The notes under the pieces are model-generated. The model had not been told where the DNA came from. It made no database searches and worked only from the letters and a program-made list of their open reading frames with translations. The position numbers were made by a program, and so were the translations under genes. 23,389 nucleotides of DNA from Alphaproteobacteria bacterium (lineage in GTDB: Bacteria; Pseudomonadota; Alphaproteobacteria; UBA9219), in contig JAQUPC010000019.1 of assembly GCA_028716765.1 (NCBI GenBank), forward strand, positions 1-23,389, in the 5' to 3' direction. The number at the start of each line of letters is the position of its first letter. The first letter of the stretch is position 1. This document shows, in pieces, positions 1 through 7,994 of the stretch.

Positions 1-1
1 C

Positions 2-223
2 GGGCTCGGGTTTTATCCTACTTACCGGAAATCTTATAAAAACCCGCATCAGGAAGCGGCGCTCCTGTTTTTCGTGTTTTCCCTCACAAATCTGATGAGG
101 CTTTACTCCGTAGAACACTATTCTCTTACGACAACCCTTTATCCTGCGGCGCTTGCCGTCTTAAATCTGTCTCTTGTCTTGATGTTGATCTGGCGGCGCA
201 AGCTCGTAGCGGCCACGCGATGA
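2..223 (+). CDS. C-terminal end of a two-repeat integral membrane protein (partial, copy 1 of 3)
   Basis: This is the open 3' end of a gene whose start lies left of the window; it reads in frame from base 2 to a TGA at 221-223. The visible 73 residues contain FYPTYRKSYKNPH, two hydrophobic segments and a WRRK tail. The same landmarks (FFPTxRKSYxxPHEE, a second helix, WRR) occur at the same places in the two genes that follow, so this is a third paralogue. Its stop overlaps the next start as ATGA, which suggests translational coupling. By eye its codons are more AT-rich than those of the two downstream copies. The family is not one I can name. The spaced P...KPH motifs resemble PQ-loop/SWEET-like transporters, which is an inference. 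Confidence 0.8.
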   Translation, partial: GLGFYPTYRKSYKNPHQEAALLFFVFSLTNLMRLYSVEHYSLTTTLYPAALAVLNLSLVLMLIWRRKLVAATR

Positions 224-834
224 TCGGCGCCGTTTCGCACAAGGAAGCTCTCGGCCTTTTATCCATCGCCCTGTTTATCGTGGGGTACAGCCGCTATTTC
301 TGGCACATCTTCAAGGGGCAAACGAAACCGCACGCCTTCTCGTGGTTGGTATGGGGGATCATCACGGCCATCGCGTTTTTTGCCCAGAACAGCGACAACG
401 CCGGGCCGGGAGCGTGGACGACCGGGTTCGGCGCCGTTGTTTACTTCGTCATCGCCGGATTGGCGCTGTTCCGGGGCGAAAGGGACATCAAGCGAAGCGA
501 CTGGCTGGCGTTTACCGGGGCGTTGGCCGCCATTCCGCTCTGGTATCTTACCGGCGACCCCCTCAGCGCGGTGGTTTTGATCGCGATAATCGAAACGCTG
601 GCGTTTTTCCCGACGATACGGAAATCCTACGCCAAGCCCCACGAAGAAACCCTGTTTATGTACACCATGGAAATCCTGCGGTTTGTCCCGGCCATTTTCG
701 CGCTGGAACATTACTCGGCCGTAACCCTGATCAATCCTTTGTACACGATCGTTCTCAACGGCGCGTTTATCGTCATGGCGCTCTGGCGCCGCGCTGCGCT
801 GGCGCGGGAAACTAGGGCGGCGGCAGGCGAATAG
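220..834 (+). CDS. Two-repeat integral membrane protein (PQ-loop/SWEET-like, copy 2 of 3)
   Basis: This 204-aa protein has about seven hydrophobic segments and little soluble sequence. Two halves can be seen. The first carries GYSRYF...GQTKPHAFSW near residues 22-43. The second carries FFPTIRKSYAKPHEE near residues 127-141. Each half therefore has an aromatic/Pro turn followed by a KPH or PHEE turn, as expected of an internal duplication around a linker helix, like the 3+1+3 plan of SWEET proteins. In the first half the Pro seen in copy 3 (GYIPYF) is replaced by Arg (GYSRYF). The ATG at 220 overlaps the stop of copy 1 (ATGA), which supports this start. No substrate can be assigned. The PQ-loop relation is inferred from motif spacing only. 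Confidence 0.8.
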   Translation: MIGAVSHKEALGLLSIALFIVGYSRYFWHIFKGQTKPHAFSWLVWGIITAIAFFAQNSDNAGPGAWTTGFGAVVYFVIAGLALFRGERDIKRSDWLAFTGALAAIPLWYLTGDPLSAVVLIAIIETLAFFPTIRKSYAKPHEETLFMYTMEILRFVPAIFALEHYSAVTLINPLYTIVLNGAFIVMALWRRAALARETRAAAGE

Positions 835-964
835 CATCAAAAAACGCCGGCCCAAGAATGCCCAACAAACATCACAAAAAAGACTTGTTGCGTTAACCGG
901 GCTTTCATTTTGTCGCGCTATAACTGGAAGGTGGGCAAAAAAAGCTCCGCGGGAAACGGACAAC

Positions 965-1594
965 ATGATAAGCAAGGAAGCGTGGGGCTATTTGTCGCTG
1001 GCGGTGTCCGTGGCCGGCTACATCCCGTATTTCCGGGCTATATTAAACGGGCGGTGCAAGCCGCACGTTTTTTCGTGGGTCATCTGGGCGTGGGCGGCAA
1101 GCTTTTTGTTCGTGGCGCAATGCCATCGCGGCGCGGGCGCGGGCGCGTGGGTGACGGGATTGACGGCGCTGGCCTGCCTTGCGATCGCCGTCCTGGCGCT
1201 GAAATACGGGGAAAAGCGCATTACGCAAAGCGACGAAGTCATGTTCGGGTTTTCGCTGGCGGCGATGCCGCTATGGATCATCACGGACCGCCCGCTGTGG
1301 TCGGTGATCCTGCTGGTCGGCATTTGCGCGTTCGGCTTTTTCCCGACGTTGCGTAAATCGTACGGCCAGCCGCACGAGGAACTCATCTTTTTCTACGCTT
1401 CGTGCGCGCTGAAATCCCTGCTGGGCCTACTGGCGCTGGAAAACTACGTCACGGCCACGGCGCTGTATCCGCTTTACGGCGTGATCGCGAACGGCGCGTT
1501 TGTGGGCCTGCTGTTTTGGCGCCGCGGAGCCTTGGCGGCGCAAACGGGCGCGGCGTATGCGCCGGACCCTGCCCTGGCCGTTGCTACAAAATAA
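965..1594 (+). CDS. Two-repeat integral membrane protein (PQ-loop/SWEET-like, copy 3 of 3)
   Basis: This 209-aa polytopic membrane protein is paralogous to the two preceding genes. It shares the GYIPYF...[13 protein letters not shown] block (near residues 18-42), the [15 protein letters not shown] block (near 128-142), an ALENY motif and the C-terminal WRRGAL. It keeps Pro in the first half where copy 2 has Arg. The ATG at 965 follows a purine stretch (GGGAAACGGA) that may serve as the ribosome site. A 130-bp gap separates it from copy 2, so it may have its own promoter. Its 3' end overlaps the 3' end of hslU on the opposite strand by 11 bases. Membrane location is clear from hydrophobicity; the function is unknown. 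Confidence 0.8.
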   Translation: MISKEAWGYLSLAVSVAGYIPYFRAILNGRCKPHVFSWVIWAWAASFLFVAQCHRGAGAGAWVTGLTALACLAIAVLALKYGEKRITQSDEVMFGFSLAAMPLWIITDRPLWSVILLVGICAFGFFPTLRKSYGQPHEELIFFYASCALKSLLGLLALENYVTATALYPLYGVIANGAFVGLLFWRRGALAAQTGAAYAPDPALAVATK

Positions 1595-2897
1595 ACTTTG
1601 ACAGATCGACGTTTTTGGCGAAATCGGCAAGGCGGCCCTTGACGTAGGCCGCGTCAATCAAAACAGTTTCGCCCTGTTTTTCGCCGGCCTCGAAGCTGAT
1701 GTCTTCGAGCAGCTTTTCCAATAGCGTATGCAAGCGCCGCGCGCCGATGTTCTCGACGCTGGCGTTGACCTCCGCTGTCAGGCGCGCCAGTTCATCGATG
1801 GCGTCCGGCGTAAAGTCGAGCGTCACGCCTTCCGTGGCCATAAGCGCCCTGTACTGCTTGATAAGGCTCGCCTCGGGCTCGGTCAGAATGCGCCGGAAAT
1901 CGTCCTGCGTCAGGGCCTGCAGCTCGACGCGGATTGGCAGCCTCCCCTGCAGCTCGGGCAGCAAATCGGACGGCTTCGCCATGTGGAAAGCGCCGGAGGC
2001 GATGAATAAAATGTGATCGGTGCGAACCGAACCGTATTTGGTGGAAACGATCGTGCCTTCCATAAGCGGCAGCAAATCGCGCTGCACGCCTTCGCGGCTC
2101 ACGTCGCCCCCGCCGCGGTAATCGCTGCGCGCGGCGATCTTGTCGATCTCGTCGACGAACACGATGCCGTTTTGCTCGGCGTTGCCGATGGCCTCGGCCG
2201 TGACCTTGTCCTGGTCCAGAAGCTTGTCGGATTCCTCCGCGAGCAAAACGCCGCGCGCCTCTTTCACGGGCAGCTTGCGCGCCTTGATGCGTCCGCCAAA
2301 CGCCTTGCCGAAGATGTCGCCCAGATTGACCATGCCCATCTGTGCGCCCGGCATGCCGGGGATGTCGAACGTCGGCATGCCGGCGGTTGAGTTGTCCTGA
2401 ACCTGAATTTCAACCTCGCGCTCGTCCAGCTCGCCGCTTTGCAGCATGTGGCGGAATTTCACGCGCGTTTCCGGCGTCGCGCTCTCGCCGACGAGCGCGT
2501 CAAGCAGGCGCTCTTCGGCGCGCCCCTCGGCCTTGGCCGTCACGTCCTTGCGAAACCTTTCCCTGGTTTGGTTTACGGAAATCTCGATCAGGTCGCGGAT
2601 GATCTGCTCCACGTCGCGTCCGACGTAACCGACCTCGGTAAACTTCGTCGCCTCGACTTTCAAAAACGGCGCTTCGGCAAGCTTCGCAAGCCGCCGCGCG
2701 ATTTCGGTTTTGCCGACGCCCGTCGGCCCGATCATCAGGATGTTTTTGGGCAGCACCTCTTCGCGCAGCGCTTCCGGCAATTGCTGGCGTCGCCAGCGGT
2801 TGCGCAGCGCGATGGCGACGGCGCGCTTGGCGTCGTTCTGGCCGACGATGTGGCGATCAAGCTCGGCCACGGTTTCGCGGGGGGAGAAATGGGTCAT
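1584..2897 (-). CDS. hslU: HslU, ATPase/unfoldase subunit of the HslVU protease
   Basis: HslU is the AAA+ ring that unfolds substrates and feeds them into the HslV peptidase in the cytoplasm. At 437 aa it is close to the usual length of about 440. The N-terminal H-I-V-G-Q block is followed by Walker A GPTGVGKT (residues 57-64, Lys63). Walker B is VFVDEIDK, the sensor region contains GRLPIRVEL, and the C-terminus is LSKFIL, the usual HslU tail that docks into HslV. The intermediate (I) domain lies between the Walker motifs. The gene follows hslV on the same strand after about 90 bp. That gap is largely filled by a G-rich heptad inverted repeat that could form a strong hairpin between the two cistrons. 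A CCGGA stretch lies about 10 bases before the ATG. Confidence 0.97.
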   Translation of the reverse strand: MTHFSPRETVAELDRHIVGQNDAKRAVAIALRNRWRRQQLPEALREEVLPKNILMIGPTGVGKTEIARRLAKLAEAPFLKVEATKFTEVGYVGRDVEQIIRDLIEISVNQTRERFRKDVTAKAEGRAEERLLDALVGESATPETRVKFRHMLQSGELDEREVEIQVQDNSTAGMPTFDIPGMPGAQMGMVNLGDIFGKAFGGRIKARKLPVKEARGVLLAEESDKLLDQDKVTAEAIGNAEQNGIVFVDEIDKIAARSDYRGGGDVSREGVQRDLLPLMEGTIVSTKYGSVRTDHILFIASGAFHMAKPSDLLPELQGRLPIRVELQALTQDDFRRILTEPEASLIKQYRALMATEGVTLDFTPDAIDELARLTAEVNASVENIGARRLHTLLEKLLEDISFEAGEKQGETVLIDAAYVKGRLADFAKNVDLSKFIL

Positions 2898-2923
2898 TTT
2901 ATATTCCGGTCAATTGTTGTTAA

Positions 2924-2989
2924 GGGGATCAGGGATCGGGGATCGGGAAAAGCGCTTGTCCACCCCCGATCTCTAACCCCTGATCCCTA
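2924..2989. repeat. Inverted pair of G-rich heptad arrays between hslV and hslU
   Basis: The left arm (2924-2947) has GGG tracts every seven bases (GGGGATC, AGGGATC, GGGGATC, GGG). The right arm (about 2963-2988) is its C-rich counterpart, read on the other strand as GGGATCA, GGGGTTA, GAGATCG, GGGG. About 15 bases separate the arms, so the hslVU transcript could form a long GC-rich hairpin here. The TAG stop of hslV (2987-2989) lies inside the right arm. The left arm fits the canonical four-tract G-quadruplex pattern. It is the same family as the arrays at 3636-3743, 19494-19642 and 20965-20992. Confidence 0.85.
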
Positions 2990-3559
2990 GATTGTTTCCA
3001 CCGTCACGTTCGTGTTCGTGTACACGCAAATTCCGGCGGCGATGTCTATGGCTTTGCGGGCGATGGCCTCGGCGTCCATTCCGGGCATATCCATAAGCGC
3101 GCGCGCGGCCGCCAGCGCAAAAGGCCCGCCCGAGCCGATGCCGATAAGCCCGTCCTCGGGCTCGAGAACGTCGCCCGTGCCGGAAAGGATAAGGCAGGTA
3201 TTTTTGTCGGCCACGGCCATCATGGCCTCGAGACGGCGCAGATAGCGGTCCGTGCGCCAGTCCTTCGCCATTTCGACGCAGGCGCGCATCAATTGGCCGG
3301 GGTGCTTTTCCAGCTTGGATTCAAGGCGCTCGAACAGCGCAAAGGCGTCGGCCGTCGCGCCTGCAAACCCGGCGATAACCTCGGCGCCGGAGGCCCCGGA
3401 CTTCAAGCGCCGCACCTTGCGCGCGTTGCCTTTCAAAATGGTCTGGCCGAACGAAACCTGTCCGTCGCCCGCGATGACGGTCTTGCTGTCTTTGCGCACG
3501 GCGATAATCGTCGTGCCGCGCCATCCGGGGGAAGGGGTTTCGTTGCCGGCATCAGCCAT
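2987..3559 (-). CDS. hslV: HslV, proteolytic subunit of the HslVU protease
   Basis: HslV is the proteasome-related threonine peptidase that forms the chamber capped by HslU. From the ATG at 3557-3559 it is 190 aa. I chose this start over an upstream in-frame ATG at 3626-3628 because AAAGG lies six bases before it and because it gives a normal length. The catalytic Thr is Thr16 in WRGTTIIAV, so a 15-residue propeptide must be removed. Such short propeptides are known in alphaproteobacterial HslV. Conserved blocks follow: [58 protein letters not shown] and CVYTN. The gene heads an hslV-hslU pair that diverges from the HIT gene. Confidence 0.96.
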   Translation of the reverse strand: MADAGNETPSPGWRGTTIIAVRKDSKTVIAGDGQVSFGQTILKGNARKVRRLKSGASGAEVIAGFAGATADAFALFERLESKLEKHPGQLMRACVEMAKDWRTDRYLRRLEAMMAVADKNTCLILSGTGDVLEPEDGLIGIGSGGPFALAAARALMDMPGMDAEAIARKAIDIAAGICVYTNTNVTVETI

Positions 3560-3635
3560 GGAAAGCCTTTCTTCGTAAAGAGGTTCCACGTAAAAGTGGG
3601 GACTAAGGCCGCGTTTGGCAAGAGGCAAGGAAGAC

Positions 3636-3743
3636 GGGTTGCGGGATACGGGGCACGGGAAGGGCGGCTCGGTTGTCTTGTGAAAACCTTCTTAAATTAT
3701 TAAGCTCTTTTCCCGTATCCCATATCCCTAACCCCGAGTCCCG
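3636..3743. repeat. Inverted pair of G-rich heptad arrays in the hslV/HIT divergent region
   Basis: The left arm (about 3636-3661) reads GGGTTGC, GGGATAC, GGGGCAC, GGGA. The right arm (3711-3743) read on the minus strand is GGGACTC, GGGGTTA, GGGATAT, GGGATAC, GGGA. The arms share a perfect 10-base core, GGGATACGGG at 3643-3652 against CCCGTATCCC at 3712-3721. The roughly 50-base loop is AT-rich (CTTAAATTATTAAG within it) and is where divergent promoters would lie. The right arm ends two bases before the ATG of the HIT gene. Confidence 0.8.
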
Positions 3744-3745
3744 CC

Positions 3746-4108
3746 ATGGCCTACGACCCCAACAATGTCTTCGCGCGCATTCTGCGGAGCGAAATCCCGT
3801 GCGACAAGGTTTTCGAAGACGGCTTCGCGCTGGCGTTCAACGATCTGCATCCGCAAGCGCCGGTGCACGTGCTTGTGATCCCGAAAGGCCCTTATGTGGA
3901 CCAGCAGGATTTCGCCGCCAACGCAAGCGACGCCGAGATTGCCGGATTTTACCGCGCTATCGCCAAAGTCATCACGATGACGAACGTGAGCGCTTCGGGC
4001 TATCGCCTGATTTCCAACAGCGGCGCGAACGGCGGACAGGAAGTGCCGCACTACCACGTCCATGTTCTCGGCGGCCGCGCGTTGGGGCCGATGCTGTCGC
4101 GGAAATAA
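3746..4108 (+). CDS. HIT-family (HinT-like) nucleotide hydrolase
   Basis: This 120-aa protein has the length and layout of HinT-type histidine-triad hydrolases, which cleave AMP-linked amines and similar nucleotides. The N-terminal block FARILRSEIPCDKVFED and the central FNDLHPQAPVHVLVIPK are typical. The triad is HYHVHVLGG near the C-terminus with His102, His104 and His106; the middle His is the expected nucleophile. Trp or Met in the C-terminal tail of Escherichia coli HinT is not evident here. No Shine-Dalgarno sequence is visible, because the bases before the ATG are the C-rich arm of the heptad repeat. A HIT gene close to hslV is a common alphaproteobacterial arrangement, but the his genes often seen beside it are absent. 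Confidence 0.93.
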   Translation: MAYDPNNVFARILRSEIPCDKVFEDGFALAFNDLHPQAPVHVLVIPKGPYVDQQDFAANASDAEIAGFYRAIAKVITMTNVSASGYRLISNSGANGGQEVPHYHVHVLGGRALGPMLSRK

Positions 4109-4576
4109 AAAAAGGCACGCCCCCCGGCGCGCGCAGGCCCCGATGAAAAATTCGTTCAGCGCTTATTTAACAAGACGCAACGCAAGCGGTGTGCGAAGAA
4201 GTTTTGCGCCGGGCCGCTGTGGCCAAAGGCCTAAAGTTTCTCTCTTCAGCTCCTGCGGAGACAAACGGCGAGGGGGGCTGAATAAAGCCGCCGTTTCGCA
4301 ACCAAGCGCCACTAGCGTTAACGGGGGGGCCGGGTATGCCATTTTTGCCTCCATCACCAATAAACTCAGGTACAATCCCATTAAAGCGCGAAAGAATTAA
4401 ATTGGCGTTAATTGCGAACATATTGAACAATAACAAAATTTATAGTTTCACGCATCTTGCGAAACAAAATTTCGTGTTTTCGTTAAGTCTTTAGAAAGGC
4501 TGTTTCTATACATTTCTCGCCCCCTTTGGCCAAATCGGCCCTTGCCGCCGCATTTCTTCCCCCCCATAGTGGCCGC
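4109..4576. other. Gene-free stretch between the HIT gene and the uracil-DNA glycosylase gene
   Basis: About 470 bases hold no convincing gene. Short open frames on the minus strand (72 and 89 codons) show no recognisable motif and no ribosome site. An inverted repeat with 8-base arms (AAACGGCG at 4263-4270, CGCCGTTT at 4289-4296) lies in the GC-rich left part. The right part (about 4370-4510) is markedly AT-rich and probably contains the promoter for the glycosylase. No single -35/-10 pair stands out. The GC-rich left part could be a decayed gene, but nothing recognisable remains. Confidence 0.6.
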
Positions 4577-5359
4577 ATGCTGAGTTCCCGGCAACTTTTC
4601 GACGCCCTTGCCTGGCAGGTAGACGCCGGAGCCGACGAGGCTGTCGGCCGGCTGCCGGGGCTGGCTCGTTGGGGAACAAGCGCGCCGGCAAGAGGCCCGC
4701 AAAACAAACCCGCGCCGCCGCAATCAACGTATGAGGCCCCTGCCGTTTCCGCCGTTACGGCATCGTCGATCGAGACGCTGCGCGAGGAACTGGCCCGCTT
4801 CGAGGGCTGCGCCCTTAAGCACACGGCCATGAACCTCGTTTTTGCTGACGGCAACCCGGCGGCCCCCGTCATGCTCATAGGAGAAGCGCCGGGCGAGGAC
4901 GAAGACCGGCAGGGCGTGCCGTTCGTCGGCACCAGCGGCAAGCTGCTCGACCGGATGCTGGCCACGATCGGGCTGGACCGGTCCAGCGTCTATATCAGCA
5001 ACATCCTGTTCTGGCGGCCGCCGGGCAACCGCTCGCCGACGGAGGCGGAAATCGCCGCATGCTTGCCGTTCGCCGAGCGGCACATCGCGCTTGTGCAGCC
5101 GCAGATCCTCGTCTTGCTTGGCGGCGTGGCCGCGAAAAGCCTGTTGCGCACCAAGGACGGCATAACCCGCCTCCGGGGGCGCTGGACGGACTACACCCCG
5201 CACATTGGCCGGGTGGATACGCCGCCTGTCCGGTGCTTGCCGTTTTACCACCCAGCCTATCTGCTGCGTCAGCCGGGGGCCAAGCGGCAGGCGTGGAACG
5301 ATCTTTTGTTGCTAAAAAAAGGCATTGAGGAAGCTAACGTTTTGAAAAAGAAAGACTAA
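4577..5359 (+). CDS. Family-4-type uracil-DNA glycosylase
   Basis: This enzyme removes uracil from DNA after cytosine deamination. From the ATG at 4577 it has 260 aa. A TTG at 4526 is also in frame, but neither has a good ribosome site. After a variable N-terminal region (about residues 1-60) come the motifs of the family 4 superfamily: [12 protein letters not shown] (near 102-113, the water-activating and uracil-pocket loop), [26 protein letters not shown] (143-154) and HPAYLLR near the end. Of the four cysteines that hold a 4Fe-4S cluster in thermophilic relatives, only Cys78 and Cys162 remain. The other two positions appear to be Phe75 and Trp146. I believe related alphaproteobacterial proteins show the same loss. 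The gene is followed by the transglycosylase on the same strand. Confidence 0.92.
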   Translation: MLSSRQLFDALAWQVDAGADEAVGRLPGLARWGTSAPARGPQNKPAPPQSTYEAPAVSAVTASSIETLREELARFEGCALKHTAMNLVFADGNPAAPVMLIGEAPGEDEDRQGVPFVGTSGKLLDRMLATIGLDRSSVYISNILFWRPPGNRSPTEAEIAACLPFAERHIALVQPQILVLLGGVAAKSLLRTKDGITRLRGRWTDYTPHIGRVDTPPVRCLPFYHPAYLLRQPGAKRQAWNDLLLLKKGIEEANVLKKKD

Positions 5360-5431
5360 TTATAAACACAACGAAATAACCCCGTTTTCTGCTTGCCACT
5401 TCCCCAAAAAAACTGCTAGTGGGGCCGCCGG

Positions 5432-7354
5432 ATGAACATACTGAGGACTTCAAGGCGAAGCCTCGTCACTATGGCAAGACTGGCCCTTGTGGCGACCGTA
5501 AGTACAGGCATCGCGGTAACACTTCACGTCAGCGCAACGAATACTTCGTTTCTCTCGCCGGAAACGAAAACGTATTCGCTTGAACTTTCGCTGCCGCTAT
5601 CAGACACGCTTCTCGCCAGAGAGCCCGCGGCTATGGACATTGCCATGGGCGCGCTTTCGCCGAACAACGCCGTGCGCTACAGGGCCATTTTTGCGGCCCA
5701 GAAAAAGGGCGACTGGCTCAAGGCCGACTGGCTGTTGCCTACCCTGACCGACAATCGCCTTTTGGGCCACGTGCTGGCCGACCGTTATCAACGCGGCCGG
5801 GGGAAGCCCGAAGAGCTAAGGGCGTGGCTGAAAGCCTATGGGGATCTTCCCGAAGCCGAAACGATCTATGCGGCGGCCAGACGCCAATCGCAGAAAAACG
5901 CGGCTGCGCTTCCGGTTCCCGGAAAAAGAGACGTTCCCGCCGCCGGATACGAACCTGACAGCGGCGCCGATTTCGCCGTCGAAATTAAAACGGACATCCT
6001 GCCGCAGGGAACGCGCGCCGGCGATCTGGCGAACGCCATTAACCATGCCTTGCGCCGTAACGATCCGACAGCGGCGCGCGATCTCCTTGTCGCCGCCCAG
6101 GGGAAAGAGCCGCTTGCCGGCACGGTGGCGGCGGATGCCGAAGCCGCGATCGCCGCCAGCTTTTTCTATATGGGCGAGCGCGAGCAGGCGCACGCTTTAG
6201 CCGGAGCTGCCGCCGATGCCCGGCAGCCGCTCGGTTTGTGGATACAGGGGCTGATCGCGTGGGAGCAAAGCGACTATGCCCTGGCCGCCAAAAGCTTCAT
6301 GAAACTGGCGAGTCACCCGGCGATTGACGCGGGGAACCGCGCCGCCGCGCATTTCTGGGCTTACCGCGCCCTGACGCGCGGTCACGATCCCAAAGCGGCC
6401 CGCCGTGAGCTGGAACTGGCCGCAAGCCAACCGCCGAGTTTTTATGGAATTCTCGCTGCGCAGCTCGTTAATCCCGGCTCCGGCGATTCAGGCGGTTCCG
6501 AAGAAGAAAACCCGGGGTGGAACGCCGAAACGAGGATGATATTGTCTTCGACGCCTGCCGGATGGCGGGCTCTGGCCTTGATTCAGGCCGGCGAGCCTGC
6601 TTTGGCGGAAGCCGAGCTGCGCCGCTTGAACCCGCAAAGCCGCGCCGGCCTATCGCGTGCCATGCTGGCGCTGGCGCAGTTCGTCCCGATGCCCGGCCTT
6701 GTTCACAAGATCGCCGGATCTTCGGAAGAAACCAGCGGCCTGTCGCGCGCGGCGCAGCTTTATTCGCTGCCTTCATGGAGCCCGCAAAACGGATTTGAGG
6801 TCGACCGCGCCCTGATCTATGCGCTGGCGCGGCACGAATCGCGTTTCGACCCGGACGCTATCAGCGTTCGCGGCGCGCGCGGCCTTTTGCAAATCATGCC
6901 GGCGACGGCGAAGACCATGGACGGCCGCGCGCAGGAACAGCAGGCCGCCAAACTGTTCGATCCCGAATACAATCTTACGCTCGGGCAAAAATACGTGCGC
7001 CATCTCACCGATCAGCCGCGGATCGGCAACAACCTCCTTCTTTTGCTGGCGGCCTACAACACCGGCCCCGGCAAGGTGACCCGCTGGGTGGAAACAAGCG
7101 AAATGAGGCTGGGCAAAAAAGCGCCGGACCCCCTTCTGTTCGTGGAAAGCATGCCCCAACGCGAAACACGGCAATATGTGGCCCGCGTTATGGTCCATTA
7201 CTGGGCCTACCGGACGCGCCTTGGCGAGCCCCTGACCTCCTTGCGGCAGCTGGCCGAAGGCAAATGGCCCCGGCTGGCCCCCGTAGAAGCGAAAGACATA
7301 CGGCAGGCTGAATCGGCCCAGCCCGGCAAGGCCATCAAGGTCGCCAGGAATTAG
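5432..7354 (+). CDS. slt: Soluble lytic murein transglycosylase (Slt70-like)
   Basis: This 640-aa periplasmic enzyme cleaves peptidoglycan glycan strands to 1,6-anhydromuropeptides. Residues 1 to about 35 form a signal peptide with a basic start (RTSRRS) and a hydrophobic core. The middle is Ala-rich and helical, as in the superhelical U/L domain of Slt70. The catalytic lysozyme-like domain is C-terminal: ALARHESRFDP with Glu469 as the acid catalyst, GARGLLQIMPATA, the AAYNTGPGKVTRW motif, and ESMPQRETRQYVARVM. Length matches the Slt70 class of about 620-650 aa. The region before the ATG contains CCCCA/TGGGG arms around an A-rich run and lacks a clear Shine-Dalgarno sequence. The next gene starts about 33 bases downstream. 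Confidence 0.95.
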   Translation: MNILRTSRRSLVTMARLALVATVSTGIAVTLHVSATNTSFLSPETKTYSLELSLPLSDTLLAREPAAMDIAMGALSPNNAVRYRAIFAAQKKGDWLKADWLLPTLTDNRLLGHVLADRYQRGRGKPEELRAWLKAYGDLPEAETIYAAARRQSQKNAAALPVPGKRDVPAAGYEPDSGADFAVEIKTDILPQGTRAGDLANAINHALRRNDPTAARDLLVAAQGKEPLAGTVAADAEAAIAASFFYMGEREQAHALAGAAADARQPLGLWIQGLIAWEQSDYALAAKSFMKLASHPAIDAGNRAAAHFWAYRALTRGHDPKAARRELELAASQPPSFYGILAAQLVNPGSGDSGGSEEENPGWNAETRMILSSTPAGWRALALIQAGEPALAEAELRRLNPQSRAGLSRAMLALAQFVPMPGLVHKIAGSSEETSGLSRAAQLYSLPSWSPQNGFEVDRALIYALARHESRFDPDAISVRGARGLLQIMPATAKTMDGRAQEQQAAKLFDPEYNLTLGQKYVRHLTDQPRIGNNLLLLLAAYNTGPGKVTRWVETSEMRLGKKAPDPLLFVESMPQRETRQYVARVMVHYWAYRTRLGEPLTSLRQLAEGKWPRLAPVEAKDIRQAESAQPGKAIKVARN

Positions 7355-7387
7355 GGCCTGTACTTTTTCTTGGCGACCCGCAAAGAC

Positions 7388-7882
7388 ATGCCTGCGACAC
7401 CTGAACAGCTTTTCTCTTTTTTCGATCAACTCGGCATCGCGCACCGCACGGTGAGCCACCCGCCGCTTTTTACGGTGGAGGACGGCCGCGGCTGGCACGA
7501 TAAAATTCCCGGCCTGCACTGCAAGAATCTTTTTTTGAAAGACAAGAAGGGCGGCGTATGGCTCGTCGTGATGCCGGGCGACAAACGCGCCAATCTCGCG
7601 CAACTTGAAAAGCGACTCGGCGCCCCGCGCTTTTCCTTCGGCAAGCCGGAGCTGCTCAAGGAGGTTCTTGGCATCACGCCGGGTGCCGTCACGCCGTTTG
7701 CGCTCATGAACGATGCGGCCCGGCGGGTGGCGGTGGTGCTGGACGCGGACATGATGAGCCGTGAAATTATTAACTTTCACCCTCTTCGCAACGATGCCTC
7801 GACGGCCATCGCGCCCGCTGATTTATTGTTATTTATCAAGGAACTAGGCTATAGGCCCGTGATAGCCGACTGCGGCGAATAA
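7388..7882 (+). CDS. ProXp-ala/YbaK-family aminoacyl-tRNA deacylase
   Basis: Members of this family hydrolyse mischarged tRNA, for example Ala-tRNA(Pro), and so act as trans-editing factors. From the ATG at 7388 the protein has 164 aa. I prefer it over a TTG at 7370 because family members commonly begin MPAT followed by a short helix. Visible features are the HPPLFTVEDGR segment near the N-terminus, CKNLFLKDKKG with the conserved Lys, VMPGDKRANL, the GVTPFALMND-like loop (here GAVTPFALMND) and the FHPLRNDASTAI block near the end. These fit the ProXp-ala (PrdX) branch better than YbaK, but substrate choice cannot be proven by reading. It lies 33 bases after slt and may be co-transcribed with it. 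Confidence 0.9.
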   Translation: MPATPEQLFSFFDQLGIAHRTVSHPPLFTVEDGRGWHDKIPGLHCKNLFLKDKKGGVWLVVMPGDKRANLAQLEKRLGAPRFSFGKPELLKEVLGITPGAVTPFALMNDAARRVAVVLDADMMSREIINFHPLRNDASTAIAPADLLLFIKELGYRPVIADCGE

Positions 7883-7931
7883 ACAAAAAACGCTCATGAA
7901 AGTATTGCGATGATGGCAGAGCGCGCCAGCC

Positions 7932-7958
7932 TTGATGTAATATGCGGCCAGATAAAAT
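7932..7958 (+). promoter_or_regulatory. Candidate promoter of the lipoprotein gene
   Basis: TTGATG at 7932-7937 and TAAAAT at 7953-7958 are separated by 15 bases, shorter than the ideal 17, in a locally AT-rich stretch about 35 bases before the lipoprotein ATG. AAGGGG, about nine bases before the ATG, is a good ribosome site. The promoter call is a visual match only. Confidence 0.35.
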
Positions 7959-7994
7959 ATATCGCCGATCATTTGAATTAAGGGGATTTGAAAT

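Noticed and set aside
3626..3628. Upstream ATG for hslV giving 213 aa
   Set aside because: It has no ribosome site and would add 23 residues; the ATG at 3557-3559 has AAAGG at proper spacing.
3643..3661. A heat-shock (sigma-32) -10 element for hslV in the sequence CCCCGTAT
   Set aside because: No matching CTTGAA-type -35 box is found at the right distance, and the bases are explained by the heptad repeat.
4163..4436. Short minus-strand frames of 72 and 89 codons between HIT and the glycosylase
   Set aside because: No ribosome site, no motif, and they overlap each other in different frames.
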